Below, in pieces: positions 30,141-38,301 of a stretch of 40,992 bases of DNA. The stretch comes from DATAQC01 sp046263055 (GTDB lineage Bacteria > Actinomycetota > Acidimicrobiia > Acidimicrobiales > AC-14). The stretch covers positions 1 to 40,992 of the forward strand of contig JBHELO010000145.1 in the NCBI GenBank assembly GCA_046263055.1, read 5' to 3'. Position 1 is the stretch's first letter; every line of letters begins with the position of its first letter. The notes beneath the pieces were generated by a model. It was not told where the DNA came from. It made no database searches and saw only the letters and a program-made list of their open reading frames with translations. The translations under genes were made by a program, and so were the position numbers.

Positions 30141-31746
30141 GGGCCACCTGGCCCTCCCGCCCCTGCCCGCGGCGGTCGACGTCTACGACACGACGCTGCG
30201 GGACGGGAGCCAGCAGGAGGGGCTGTCCCTCACCGTGGACGACAAGCTGCGGGTGGCGGGCCAGCTCGATCACCTGGGCGTGGCCTACATCGAGGGCGGG
30301 TGGCCGGGAGCCAACCCCAAGGACGACGAGTTCTTCGCCCGGGCGCCGGCCGAGCTGCACCTGGAGACGGCCACCCTGGTGGCCTTCGGCTCCACCCGCC
30401 GGCCCCGGTCCACGGCCGGTGCCGACGAGACTCTCCGCCACCTGGTGAAGGCCAACACCTCCACGGTGTGCATCGTGGCCAAGGCGTGGGACCGCCATGT
30501 GACGGAGGCCCTGCGCACCGACCTCGATGAGGCGGTGGCCATGGCCGCCGACTCGGTGGAGCTCCTGCGCCACGCCGGCCTGCGCGTGTTCTTGGACGCC
30601 GAGCACTTCTTCGACGGCTACCGGGCCGACCCCGGGTTCAGCCTGCGGGTGCTGGAGGCGGCGGAGGCGGCCGGCGCCGAGGCCCTCGTGCTGTGCGACA
30701 CCAACGGCGGCACCCTGCCCGACGAGGTCGAACGGGTGGTGGCCGAGGTCCGCCGGCGCACGTCGGCCACCCTCGGCGTGCACTTCCACGACGACGGCGG
30801 CTGCGCGGTGGCCAACACCCTGGCCGGCGTGCGCCAAGGCGCCACCCAGGTCCAGGGCTGCGTCAACGGCTACGGCGAGCGCACCGGCAACGCCGACCTG
30901 TGCGCCGCCATCCCCGACCTGTCGCTCAAGATGGGCGTCCGCACCATCCCCGCCGACCGCATGGAGCGCCTGGCGCCGGTGGCCCACCACGTGGCCGAGC
31001 TGGTCAACCTCGCCCCCCGGCCTCATCAGCCCTATGTCGGGCGATCGGCCTTCGCCCACAAGGCGGGCCTGCACACGTCGGCCATCGCCCGGGGCCGTGA
31101 CCTGTACCAGCACGTGGCGCCCGAGGGGGTGGGCAACGGCACCCGGTTCGTGGTCAGCGAGCTGGCCGGCCGCTCGACCCTGGCCTTGAAGGCCGAGGAG
31201 CTGGGCCTGGACCTGGAGGCGTCGTCGCTGGCCGGCACCGTCGAGCGCCTGAAGGAGCTGGAACACCGGGGGTACCACTTCGAGGTGGCCGACGGCTCGC
31301 TGGAGCTGCTGATGCGCCGGGCCGGTGGGTGGGAGCAGCAGTTCTTCCGGCTCGAGTCCCTCAGGGTCATCACCGAACAGCGGGAGGACGGCGGGTTCCT
31401 CACCGAGGCCACCGTCAAGGTGCACTGCCACGGCCGGCGCCTCGTGGCCACCGCCGAGGGCAACGGGCCTGTCAACGCCCTGGACGGGGCCCTGCGCCAG
31501 GCCATCGGCCAGGCCTTCCCGGCCCTGGCCGACGTCCACCTCACCGACTACAAGGTGCGGGTGCTCGACACGGCCAAGGGCACGGCGGCCGTCACCCGGG
31601 TGCTCATCGACTCCACCGACGGCGAGCGCACGTGGTCCACCATCGGGGTGTCGGAGAACGTCATCGAGGCGTCGTGGCAGGCTTTGTCCGATTCCATCGT
31701 CTTCGGCCTGCTCCACCACGCCGGCCGCAAGGAGGAGGGCGACTGA
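30130..31746 (+). CDS. cimA: (R)-citramalate synthase
   Basis: It condenses acetyl-CoA with pyruvate, opening the threonine-independent route to 2-oxobutyrate and isoleucine; LeuCD and LeuB then complete the route. The 538-residue protein has DTTLRDGSQQEGLSLTVDDK, GVHFHDDGGCAVANTLAG and NGYGERTGNADLCA. It has FAHKAGLHTSAI where LeuA has FAHESGIHQHG, which marks the CimA subfamily. A C-terminal regulatory domain spans about 400-525. It overlaps ilvE by 11 bases and its stop overlaps the next start (TGATG), so the operon is tightly coupled. Confidence 0.93.
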   Translation: MSSEGHLALPPLPAAVDVYDTTLRDGSQQEGLSLTVDDKLRVAGQLDHLGVAYIEGGWPGANPKDDEFFARAPAELHLETATLVAFGSTRRPRSTAGADETLRHLVKANTSTVCIVAKAWDRHVTEALRTDLDEAVAMAADSVELLRHAGLRVFLDAEHFFDGYRADPGFSLRVLEAAEAAGAEALVLCDTNGGTLPDEVERVVAEVRRRTSATLGVHFHDDGGCAVANTLAGVRQGATQVQGCVNGYGERTGNADLCAAIPDLSLKMGVRTIPADRMERLAPVAHHVAELVNLAPRPHQPYVGRSAFAHKAGLHTSAIARGRDLYQHVAPEGVGNGTRFVVSELAGRSTLALKAEELGLDLEASSLAGTVERLKELEHRGYHFEVADGSLELLMRRAGGWEQQFFRLESLRVITEQREDGGFLTEATVKVHCHGRRLVATAEGNGPVNALDGALRQAIGQAFPALADVHLTDYKVRVLDTAKGTAAVTRVLIDSTDGERTWSTIGVSENVIEASWQALSDSIVFGLLHHAGRKEEGD

Positions 31747-32255
31747 TGGCTGCGCCCCAGTACGTGCCCGTCCCCCTCTCCGAGCAGCCGCGCCGGTCCC
31801 TGCCGCTGCCGCCGCCCGGTCGCTGGGCGGCCGACCGCCCGGGGGACCTGGACGCCGGCCAGCCCCGCGGCCCCAAGCTGGGCTCGCCGGGCCCCGACCA
31901 GGGCTACGCGCTGGCCCTTGCCGAGCGCCTGGCCCCTCGGGTGGTCGTCACCGACGGGGAGCACGTGGACGACGCCCTGGCCGGGGCGGTGGGCGTGGCC
32001 CTGAAGCGGGCGTCGCTGTTCGGGCGGGCACCCGTCATCCACGACCTGGAGCTGGCCCTGCAAGTCTTCGGGTTCCTGGCCGACGCCCCGCCCGACCTGG
32101 TGGCGGCCCGGCGGGCCCTGTTCGGCGGGGCCGCCCACCACTACTGGGACCAGCGGGCCATCACCGACGCGGTGCCCGAGGCCAGCCTGCGCCTCACGCC
32201 TGCCCAGGTGGCCGACCGGGCGGCGGCGGACTGGCGCTCGCTGCTCGGGGGGTGA
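31746..32255 (+). CDS. Conserved actinobacterial hypothetical protein
   Basis: The 169-residue protein begins at ATG 31746 within the cimA stop. It has a proline-rich N-terminal segment with PGRWAADRPGDL, then GPKLGSPGPDQGYALALAER, VVTDGEHVDDALAGAVGVAL, KRASLFGRAPVIHDLELALQ and AHHYWDQRAITDAVPEASLR. I recall this pattern as a conserved unnamed family in actinobacteria. No catalytic motif or membrane segment is evident. Its stop overlaps the hydrolase start (GTGA). Confidence 0.85.
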   Translation: MAAPQYVPVPLSEQPRRSLPLPPPGRWAADRPGDLDAGQPRGPKLGSPGPDQGYALALAERLAPRVVVTDGEHVDDALAGAVGVALKRASLFGRAPVIHDLELALQVFGFLADAPPDLVAARRALFGGAAHHYWDQRAITDAVPEASLRLTPAQVADRAAADWRSLLGG

Positions 32256-33127
32256 GCGCGGGCGGCACCGAGCGGGTCGAAATCCCGGTCGGGGACTTCG
32301 TCTTCGACGCCCTGGCCGCGGGCCCGCCCGACGGCGAGCTGATCCTGCTCCTCCACGGTTTCCCGCAGTCGTCCTACGAGTGGCGGGCCCCCATGGGCGC
32401 CCTGGCCGGCGCCGGCTACCGGGCGGTGGCCCCCGACCAGCGGGGGTACTCGCCCCGCGCCCGGCCCGATGGCGCCGAGCACTACCGGCTGGCCAGTCTG
32501 GCCGCCGACGTGGTGGCCATGGCCGACTGGCTGGGCGGCCACCGGTTCCACGTGGTGGGCCACGACTGGGGGGCGGCGGTGGCGTGGCAGGTGGCCGGTT
32601 CCCAGCCTGAGCGGGTCCGCACCCTGACCGCAATCTCGGTACCCCATCCCATGGCCATGGTGGAGGCCCTGGCCGCGGCGTCGGGGGCCCAGCTGGCGAT
32701 GTCGTCATACATCGCGTTCTTCCAGGCTCCCAGGCTGCCGGAGACGGTGCTGCTCGGTGGCGACGGCGCCCGGTTGCGCGACCTGCTGACCGTCACCGGC
32801 CTGGACGACGGGGAGGCGGTCGACCGCTATGTGGCCCGGCTGCGCCAGCCCGGGGCGCTGACCGCCGCCCTGAACTGGTACCGGGCCCTCGACCTGTCGG
32901 CCGCCGCCGTCGGCCCGGTGACGGTGCCGACCATGTTCGTCTGGGGCGAGGGCGACCCCGCCATCGGCCGGGAAGCGGCCGAGGGGTGTGCCCGCCACGT
33001 GTCCGGCCCGTACCGCTTCCAGGTGATGGCGGGCGCCGGCCACTGGATTCCCGAGCAGCAGGCCGTCGCCCTCAACCGAATGCTCCTCGACCACCTGGCC
33101 AGCGTCGAGGACCCACCTGGACCTTGA
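32252..33127 (+). CDS. Alpha/beta hydrolase, epoxide-hydrolase-like
   Basis: The 291-residue protein starts at GTG 32252, overlapping the previous stop. LLLHGFPQSSYEWRAPM holds the oxyanion HGxP; VVGHDWGAAVAWQVA holds a nucleophile Asp in GHDWG, as in epoxide hydrolases and haloalkane dehalogenases. The acid Asp is likely in FVWGEGDPAIG and the catalytic His in GAGHWIPEQQ. NWYRALD in the cap could provide the epoxide-opening Tyr. The substrate is unknown, and its place at the end of the leuB operon may be incidental. The 57 bases before the convergent proS hold nothing clear. Confidence 0.9.
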   Translation: MSAGGTERVEIPVGDFVFDALAAGPPDGELILLLHGFPQSSYEWRAPMGALAGAGYRAVAPDQRGYSPRARPDGAEHYRLASLAADVVAMADWLGGHRFHVVGHDWGAAVAWQVAGSQPERVRTLTAISVPHPMAMVEALAAASGAQLAMSSYIAFFQAPRLPETVLLGGDGARLRDLLTVTGLDDGEAVDRYVARLRQPGALTAALNWYRALDLSAAAVGPVTVPTMFVWGEGDPAIGREAAEGCARHVSGPYRFQVMAGAGHWIPEQQAVALNRMLLDHLASVEDPPGP

Positions 33128-33184
33128 TCAACCCGACCACCGCCACGGCGGCCCGGTCCCGGGGTTCGGGGGAACCGAGTCCGG

Positions 33185-34597
33185 TCAGTAGGCCTTGGCG
33201 ATGGTGGCCACCAGCCCGGGCTCCGACGACGACGCCGGCAGCTCGCCTCCGCCGTCGCCCCGCTGGAGGCAACGGACGGTGACGGCCGACTCGGCGAGAG
33301 ACGCCTCGGCGTCGCGCACTGCGTCCCACGGCACCCGGGCGAAGCCCGACTGGGCCGCCTCCCGGGCATCGTCGGCGGTGGCGACGTCGGAAGTGTGCCG
33401 GTCGCGCCACTCCGTGGCCGAGCGCAGCAGGGCGGCTTGGACGTCGTCGAGGGCGACCCTCACCCGCTCGCGCACCGATCCGATGGGCACCGGCTCCTTG
33501 TCGCCGGTGTCGCGCCGGACGAGGGTGGCGGTGCCGGCGGCCAGGTCGCGGGGCCCGATCTCGACCCGCACGGGGACACCCTTGAGCTCCCACTCCACGG
33601 CCCGGCGGCCGAAGCCGCTCTCCACCCGATCGTCGAGCTCGGCCCGCACGCCGGCGGCCACCAGGTCGGCGGTGATAGCCGCCGCCGATTCTCTCGCGCC
33701 GTCCTCCCCTCGCACCAGCAGCACCACCACCTGGACGGGTGCCAGGCGAGGGGGAAGGCGCAGGCCCGAGTCGTCGCCGTGGCCCATCACGAGGGCGCCG
33801 ACCAGGCGGGTGGAGACCCCCCACGACGTCTGCCAGGCCAGCTCGTTGGCGCCGGTGTCGGACTGGAACGAGATGCCGAAGGCGCGGGCGAAGTTCTGCC
33901 CCAGCTCGTGGCTGGTGCCCATCTGCAGGGCCTTCCCGTCGCCCATCATCCCCTCGATGGTGTAGGTGGCGTCGGCCCCCGCGAAGCGCTCGCGCTCGCT
34001 TTTGCGCCCCACCAGCACGGGCAGGGCCAGCACGTTCACGGCCACGTCCTCGTACACGTCCCTCAGGATGCGCAGGGCGTAGGCCCGGGCGTCGGCCTGT
34101 GAGGCGTGGGCGGTGTGGCCCTCCTGCCACAGGAACTCGGTGGTGCGCAGGAAGACCCGGGGCCGCAGCTCCCAGCGCACCACGTTGGCCCACTGGTTGA
34201 GCAGCAGCGGCAGGTCCCGGTAGCTCTGCACCCACTTGGCGACGAAGACGTTGATGATGGTCTCGCTGGTGGGGCGCAGCACCACCGGCTCCTCGAGCTC
34301 CTTGCCCCCGCCGTGGGTCACCACCGCCAGCTCGGGGCTGAACCCCTCCACGTGCTGGGCTTCCTGGCGGAGGTAGGACTCGGGGATCAAGAGCGGGAAG
34401 TAGGCGTTGCGGGCGCCGGCCGCCTTGATGCGGTCGTCCAGCTCGCGCTGCATGCGCTCCCAGATGGCGTAGCCGTAGGGGCGGATGACCATCGTGCCCC
34501 GCACCGGGCCGTTGTCGGCCAGCTCGGCCTTGGCCACCACGTCCTGGTACCACTGGGGATAGTTGTCCGCCCGGGCGGTCAGGACGCTCTTGGCCAT
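33185..34597 (-). CDS. proS: Prolyl-tRNA synthetase, short (archaeal/eukaryote-like) type
   Basis: It charges tRNA-Pro. The 470-residue protein lacks the editing insertion of the E. coli-type enzyme and ends in Tyr (ATIAKAY), both features of the ProS type 3 group. Class II motifs: PYGYAIWERMQ (motif 1 region), LRTTEFLWQEGHTAH (motif 2) and GDDSGLRLPPRLAP (motif 3). The C-terminal zinc-domain region is reduced in Cys. On the minus strand TACTGT lies 8 bases before the ATG without a ribosome binding site, so it may be leaderless. It is divergent from gltX. Confidence 0.93.
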   Translation of the reverse strand: MAKSVLTARADNYPQWYQDVVAKAELADNGPVRGTMVIRPYGYAIWERMQRELDDRIKAAGARNAYFPLLIPESYLRQEAQHVEGFSPELAVVTHGGGKELEEPVVLRPTSETIINVFVAKWVQSYRDLPLLLNQWANVVRWELRPRVFLRTTEFLWQEGHTAHASQADARAYALRILRDVYEDVAVNVLALPVLVGRKSERERFAGADATYTIEGMMGDGKALQMGTSHELGQNFARAFGISFQSDTGANELAWQTSWGVSTRLVGALVMGHGDDSGLRLPPRLAPVQVVVLLVRGEDGARESAAAITADLVAAGVRAELDDRVESGFGRRAVEWELKGVPVRVEIGPRDLAAGTATLVRRDTGDKEPVPIGSVRERVRVALDDVQAALLRSATEWRDRHTSDVATADDAREAAQSGFARVPWDAVRDAEASLAESAVTVRCLQRGDGGGELPASSSEPGLVATIAKAY

Positions 34598-34630
34598 GGA
34601 GGGCGACAGTACCGGCAGCCCAGTGAGCCT

Positions 34631-34689
34631 CGAACGCCATTCCGGGCTGCGTGCCCCGAACGCTGTGGCGGGCTGCGTGCCCCGAACGC
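34631..34689. repeat. 26-bp periodic repeat between proS and gltX
   Basis: CGAACGC occurs at 34631, 34657 and 34683, exactly 26 bases apart. The two full copies share CGGGCTGCGTGCCCCGAACG plus one more base (34643-34663 and 34669-34689). They lie between the divergent promoters of two tRNA synthetase genes and could be protein-binding repeats or a simple duplication. Confidence 0.75.
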
Positions 34690-34716
34690 CGTTGCCGTCG
34701 CCGGTAGCCTCCGGGG

Positions 34717-36153
34717 ATGGGCGCCCCGAGGGTCCGCTTCGCTCCGGCGCCGACCGGCTTCCTGCACTTGGGGAGCGCCCGGGCCGCCCTGTTCAACTGG
34801 CTGTACGCCCGCCATACCGGCGGCACCATGGTCCTGCGCATCGAGGACACCGATCCGGCCCGCTCCCGCGACGAGCTGGTGCGGGGCATCGCGCGGACGC
34901 TGCACTGGCTGGGCCTGGACTGGGACGAGGGCCCCGTGCGCCAGTCCACCCGGATGGAGCTGTACCGCGACGCCGCCTGGCAGCTGGTGGCGGAAGGGGC
35001 GGCCTACTGGTGCGACTGTTCGTCGGAGGCGGTCAAGGCCCGCACCCCGCCGGGGGCGCCGCCCGGGTACGACGGCTTCTGCCGCGACCGGGGACTGACC
35101 GGCGACGAGGCAGGCGCCGCCCTGCGCCTGCGCACCCCCGACGACGGCGAGACGGTGGTGCACGACGTCATCCGGGGCGACGTGCACTTCGACCACGCCA
35201 CCCTCGAGGACTTCGTCGTCCAGCGCTCCGACGGAACGCCCACCTTTCTGCTGGCCAATGCCGTGGACGACGCCGACATGGCCATCTCCCATGTGGTGCG
35301 GGGCGAGGACCTGCTTCCGTCCACCCCCAAGGTGCTGCTGCTGCGCCGGGCCCTGGGCGTGGGGGACGAGCCCGTGTTCGCCCACCTGCCCTTGATCGTG
35401 GACGAGGCCCGTCGCAAGCTCTCCAAGCGCCGCCACGCGGTGGCGGTGGAGGAGTACCGGGAGAAGGGGTACCTGCCCGAGGCGCTGCGCAACTACCTGG
35501 GCCTGTTGGGCTGGGCCCCGCCCGGCGACCGGGAGATCGTGCCCATCGAGGAGATGGTGACCGCCTTCGAGCTGGAGGCGGTCAACAAGTCGCCCGCCTT
35601 CTTCGACGTGGCCAAGCTCGACTACGTGAACGCCGAATACCTGCGGGCCCTGCCGGTGGCCACTTTCGTGCGGGAGTCGTTGCCGTGGCTCATGGAGGAC
35701 CCGCCGTGGCCGCCCGAGCGCCTGGACCCGGCCGTGTTCGAACAGGTCGCGCCCCAGGTGCAGGAGCGGGTGCGGACCCTCGGCGAGGTGCCGCAGATGG
35801 TGGACTTCCTGTTCCTCGAGGCGCCGGTGATCGACGCCGACGCCTGGGAGAGGGGCGTGGCCCGCCTGCCCGCAGCGGCCGACGTGCTCGACGCTGCCGC
35901 CGGCCTCTACGCCGACTGCCATTGGGACCACGAGACGTTGCACCGCCAGACGGCGGCCCTCGCCGAGCGACTGGGCCTCAAGCTGGGCAAGGCCCAGGCG
36001 CCGATCCGGGTGGCGGTCACCGGTCGCACCGTCGGGCCTCCCCTGTTCGAGTCCTTGCAGGTGCTGGGAAGGCAGACCACGCTGGAGCGGTTGGCAGCCG
36101 CCAAGGCACGCCTGACATCCGAGAAAGCCCAATCGGAGCGGACGACGTCGTAG
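34717..36153 (+). CDS. gltX: Glutamyl-tRNA synthetase
   Basis: The 478-residue class I synthetase has RFAPAPTGFLHLGSARAALF (HIGH-type motif as HLGS), RIEDTDPARS, and the KMSKS-type motif KLSKR in DEARRKLSKRRHAVAVE. The C-terminal helical anticodon domain includes LGLKLGKAQAPIRVAVTG. TAGCCT (34705-34710) lies 6 bases before the ATG, so it is likely leaderless. tRNA-Gln and tRNA-Glu genes follow within 1 kb. No glutaminyl-tRNA synthetase is seen here; in most actinobacteria GluRS also charges tRNA-Gln for later amidation, which fits, but discrimination cannot be read from this sequence. Confidence 0.95.
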   Translation: MGAPRVRFAPAPTGFLHLGSARAALFNWLYARHTGGTMVLRIEDTDPARSRDELVRGIARTLHWLGLDWDEGPVRQSTRMELYRDAAWQLVAEGAAYWCDCSSEAVKARTPPGAPPGYDGFCRDRGLTGDEAGAALRLRTPDDGETVVHDVIRGDVHFDHATLEDFVVQRSDGTPTFLLANAVDDADMAISHVVRGEDLLPSTPKVLLLRRALGVGDEPVFAHLPLIVDEARRKLSKRRHAVAVEEYREKGYLPEALRNYLGLLGWAPPGDREIVPIEEMVTAFELEAVNKSPAFFDVAKLDYVNAEYLRALPVATFVRESLPWLMEDPPWPPERLDPAVFEQVAPQVQERVRTLGEVPQMVDFLFLEAPVIDADAWERGVARLPAAADVLDAAAGLYADCHWDHETLHRQTAALAERLGLKLGKAQAPIRVAVTGRTVGPPLFESLQVLGRQTTLERLAAAKARLTSEKAQSERTTS

Positions 36154-36157
36154 CGCG

Positions 36158-36784
36158 ATGAAGCTCGTCCTGAAGATCGTGGCCGTGGTGGGGGTGGTCG
36201 CCGTCCTCTACACGGGCGTCACCCTGGGGCAGGTGTGGCTGGCGTCGCGCCGGGACGGCGCCCGGCCCGCCCAGGCCATCGTGGTGCTGGGGACGGCCCA
36301 GTACAACGGCGAGCCGTCGCCCGTGCTGCGGGCCCGTCTGGACCACGCGGTGGCCCTGTGGCGCCAGAAGCTGGCGCCGGTGATCGTGGTCACCGGCGGG
36401 CGCCAACCGGGCGACCGCTTCACCGAGGCATCGGCCTCGGCCAACTACCTGCTGGCTCAGGGTGTGCCCGACGCCGACCTCTTGCGGGAGGTGTCGGGGA
36501 CCTCCTCGTGGCAGTCCCTGGCGGCCGCCGCCTCCTTCCTCCACCAGCGCTCGATCAGCGAGGTGCTGCTGGTGTCGGACCCGTTCCACTCCTACCGGAT
36601 CACCGCCATCGCCGACGAGCTCGGCCTCGACGGCCACGCTTCGCCCACCCGCACCAGCCCCATTACCGGCCTGACGGCCACCCGGTACCTGTTGCGGGAG
36701 ACGGCCGCAGTGGCGGTCGGGCGGGTCATCGGCTTCCGGCGCGAGGCGGGCATCCACCGGGTGGTCGGCGGCGCCGGCGACTGA
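36158..36784 (+). CDS. YdcF/SanA-like (DUF218) membrane-anchored protein
   Basis: The 208-residue protein begins four bases after gltX. Residues about 4-26 form a membrane anchor (KIVAVVGVVAVLYTGVTLGQ). The DUF218 domain has AQAIVVLGTAQYNGEPSPVL, PVIVVTGGRQPGDRFTEASA, SGTSSWQSLAAAASFL and EVLLVSDPFHSYRITAIADE. Family members such as SanA and ElyC act in envelope integrity, with the domain outside the membrane. The precise role is unknown. Confidence 0.9.
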   Translation: MKLVLKIVAVVGVVAVLYTGVTLGQVWLASRRDGARPAQAIVVLGTAQYNGEPSPVLRARLDHAVALWRQKLAPVIVVTGGRQPGDRFTEASASANYLLAQGVPDADLLREVSGTSSWQSLAAAASFLHQRSISEVLLVSDPFHSYRITAIADELGLDGHASPTRTSPITGLTATRYLLRETAAVAVGRVIGFRREAGIHRVVGGAGD

Positions 36785-36817
36785 ACGCGGGCCACGGGCT
36801 AGGGTGGTGGGACCCGT

Positions 36818-36889
36818 TCGGGGGTGGTGTAATCGGCAACACGACAGGTTCTGGCCCTGTTATTGGGGGTTCGAGTCCTCCCCCCCGAG
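36818..36889 (+). tRNA. tRNA-Gln (anticodon CTG)
   Basis: A full cloverleaf can be drawn: acceptor TCGGGGG (36818-36824) with CCCCCGA (36882-36888), D stem GTGT/ACAC, anticodon stem ACAGG/CCTGT with loop TTCTGGC (anticodon CTG at 36851-36853), T stem GGGGG/CCTCC with one wobble and loop TTCGAGT. The discriminator is G36889. CCA is not encoded. TAGGGT (36800-36805) is a likely -10. Confidence 0.95.
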
Positions 36890-36925
36890 CTTCGGCTGTA
36901 CCGGCCCCGGCCACCGGGGCCGCTC

Positions 36926-37001
36926 GGTCCCATCGTCTAGTGGCCTAGGACACCACCCTCTCAAGGTGGAGACACGGGTTCGAACCCCGTTGGGACTGCC
37001 A
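36926..37001 (+). tRNA. tRNA-Glu (anticodon CTC)
   Basis: Acceptor GGTCCCA (36926-36932) pairs with TGGGACT (36991-36997) with a G-T end pair; D stem GTCT/GGAC; anticodon stem CCACC/GGTGG with loop CTCTCAA (anticodon CTC at 36960-36962); T stem ACGGG/CCCGT. The discriminator is G36998, and CCA (36999-37001) is encoded, unlike in the neighbouring tRNA-Gln. Confidence 0.95.
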
Positions 37002-37059
37002 CAAAAGGTGCAGGTCAGAGGGCCCATGGTCGCTTCCTCGGCCCGATGAACCGCTGGTC

Positions 37060-37300
37060 ATCCCATACGGATCCCATATTTGCACCGTTTGCCACCAGCC
37101 GGACCCCTGAGATGAGGCTGCGCAGGAGAGCGCACCGCGGTGCCCATCAGGGCGACGACGACGGGCACGACGATCACACGCAGCCGGTAGAGCACCACCA
37201 CCACCACCACCACCACCCAGCGCCGAGGACAGCCGGGAACACCAGCCGCCAGGCCACGGCCACGAACGTGACGAGACCGGCGGGACGCCGGGCGGCGATG
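37060..37300 (-). pseudogene. Possible degenerate membrane-protein fragment (AI-2E transporter-like)
   Basis: On the minus strand one frame reads GLVTFVAVAWRLVFPAVLGA and, after a (GTG)8 run, another frame reads VLYRLRVIVVPVVVALMGTA. Joined by a frameshift they resemble the first two membrane segments of AI-2E-family transporters. No complete gene is present. The rest of 37002-37568 has open frames in several phases but none with convincing codon bias or start signals. Confidence 0.25.
37193..37216. repeat. (CAC)8 trinucleotide repeat
   Basis: Eight uninterrupted CAC units lie in an intergenic or degenerate stretch. Such runs slip easily during replication and may explain the frameshift in the putative fragment around it. 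Confidence 0.9.
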
Positions 37301-37594
37301 TGCACGGGGCGTGGCGAACCTTCGCCGCCGCAGCCATGGCCGGGCGTCGAGCGCGACGCTCCCGTGGTCCTGTCCACTTTCTATCGCGATGCGATCCATC
37401 CGAACGCACGAGGGTCGGGGTGAACGAGGTCGGCAGAGCGGGCGGCGGCTAGTCCGGCCCGCCGGGACTCCCTTCTGCGCCCGCTCTCGTCGTGTGCGAG
37501 AATGGTTGCAGTGATGCAGCCTTCTCGTCACTGACGCTGGAAAGAGGGTCTCGCGAAAGGGGTACGCCATGACGACCGTTAGCTGGACCGTCGA

Positions 37595-38101
37595 ATGACC
37601 GAGGTGCGGGGCGAGGCGGCCAAGCAACCGTTCCTTCCGCTCGCCGGCCCGTACGGCCATCCGTTCCATCCGATCTTCGTCACCGTGCCCATCGGGGCGT
37701 GGGTCGGCAGCCTCGTCCTCGACATCGCCTCTCGGTCCGTCGGCGATCCCGGCGCCCTGTCCCGCGGCGCCTACTGGATGATCGCCGTCGGGGTGATCGG
37801 GGCTCTCCTCGCCGCAGTGTTCGGGCTACTCGACCTGCTTGCCATCCCAGCGGGCACGAGGGCCCGCAAGGTGGGCCTCACCCACATGGCGCTCAACCTC
37901 AGCGTGGTCGCGCTCTTCGTGGTCTCGTTCGTCGTTCGCGCCAACGACGGCCTCGACCGGGCAACGCAAGCACTGCCCCTCGTGCTCTCTGTCGTCGCCA
38001 TCCTCCTGTTGCTGGTCTCCGGCTGGTTGGGCGGGATGCTCGCATATCGATATGGAGTGCGAGTCGCCGACCAGCAGACGCAAGCGGAAGGTTTCCGGTA
38101 G
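37595..38101 (+). CDS. DUF2231-type membrane protein
   Basis: The 168-residue protein opens with PYGHPFHPIFVTVPIGAWVG, the HPxHPxxVxxPxG signature of DUF2231, and has four hydrophobic segments (VGSLVLDIASR, MIAVGVIGALLAAVFGLLDL, MALNLSVVALFVVSFVV, LPLVLSVVAILLLLVSGWLG). The family is of unknown function; His residues at the membrane edge suggest metal or heme contacts. ATG 37595 overlaps the stop of a nine-codon ORF (37569-37598, MTTVSWTVE) that has a GAAAGGGG upstream. That may be a remnant of a deleted gene or a translational-coupling leader. Confidence 0.85.
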   Translation: MTEVRGEAAKQPFLPLAGPYGHPFHPIFVTVPIGAWVGSLVLDIASRSVGDPGALSRGAYWMIAVGVIGALLAAVFGLLDLLAIPAGTRARKVGLTHMALNLSVVALFVVSFVVRANDGLDRATQALPLVLSVVAILLLLVSGWLGGMLAYRYGVRVADQQTQAEGFR

Positions 38102-38145
38102 ACGCGGAGAGGGCTTGCCTTTTTGGGGGCCGGGCCCCCGACGGC

Positions 38146-38235
38146 CATGGCCAAGGCGGTCGGGATGGATCTCGGGACCACCAACTCGGTGGTTGAAGGA
38201 GGCCAGCCAAACGGTAAGGGCTCACGCCACGTCTG
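38146..38235 (+). pseudogene. DnaK N-terminal fragment
   Basis: ATG 38146 starts MAKAVGMDLGTTNSVVEGGQ, the phosphate-1 loop of Hsp70/DnaK (normally MAKAVGIDLGTTNSVV then a few residues and EGG). The frame ends after 29 codons at 38235. Only the first 22 or so residues match; the rest of the 600-residue chaperone is absent. This is a decayed or translocated 5' fragment. Confidence 0.8.
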
Positions 38236-38301
38236 ATTGGGCGTTGATGGTGTAGTTCCAATCGCCGTGCCAGTAGTGGGGGCTCAAAGGAACGGCGCCG
38301 G

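Noticed and set aside
16016..31746. LeuA and CimA as duplicate 2-isopropylmalate synthases
   Set aside because: The second protein has the HKAGLHTSAI and DGSQQEG variants and operon context of citramalate synthase, so they are distinct enzymes.
37193..37216. CRISPR or other spaced repeat array
   Set aside because: The run is a simple trinucleotide repeat without spacers. No spaced direct repeats of CRISPR size were seen anywhere in the window.
37046..37423. Plus-strand frame with a His8 run as a metal-binding protein
   Set aside because: The His run is a (CAC)8 microsatellite; the frame has no ribosome binding site, starts 45 bases after the tRNA and shows no recognisable domain.
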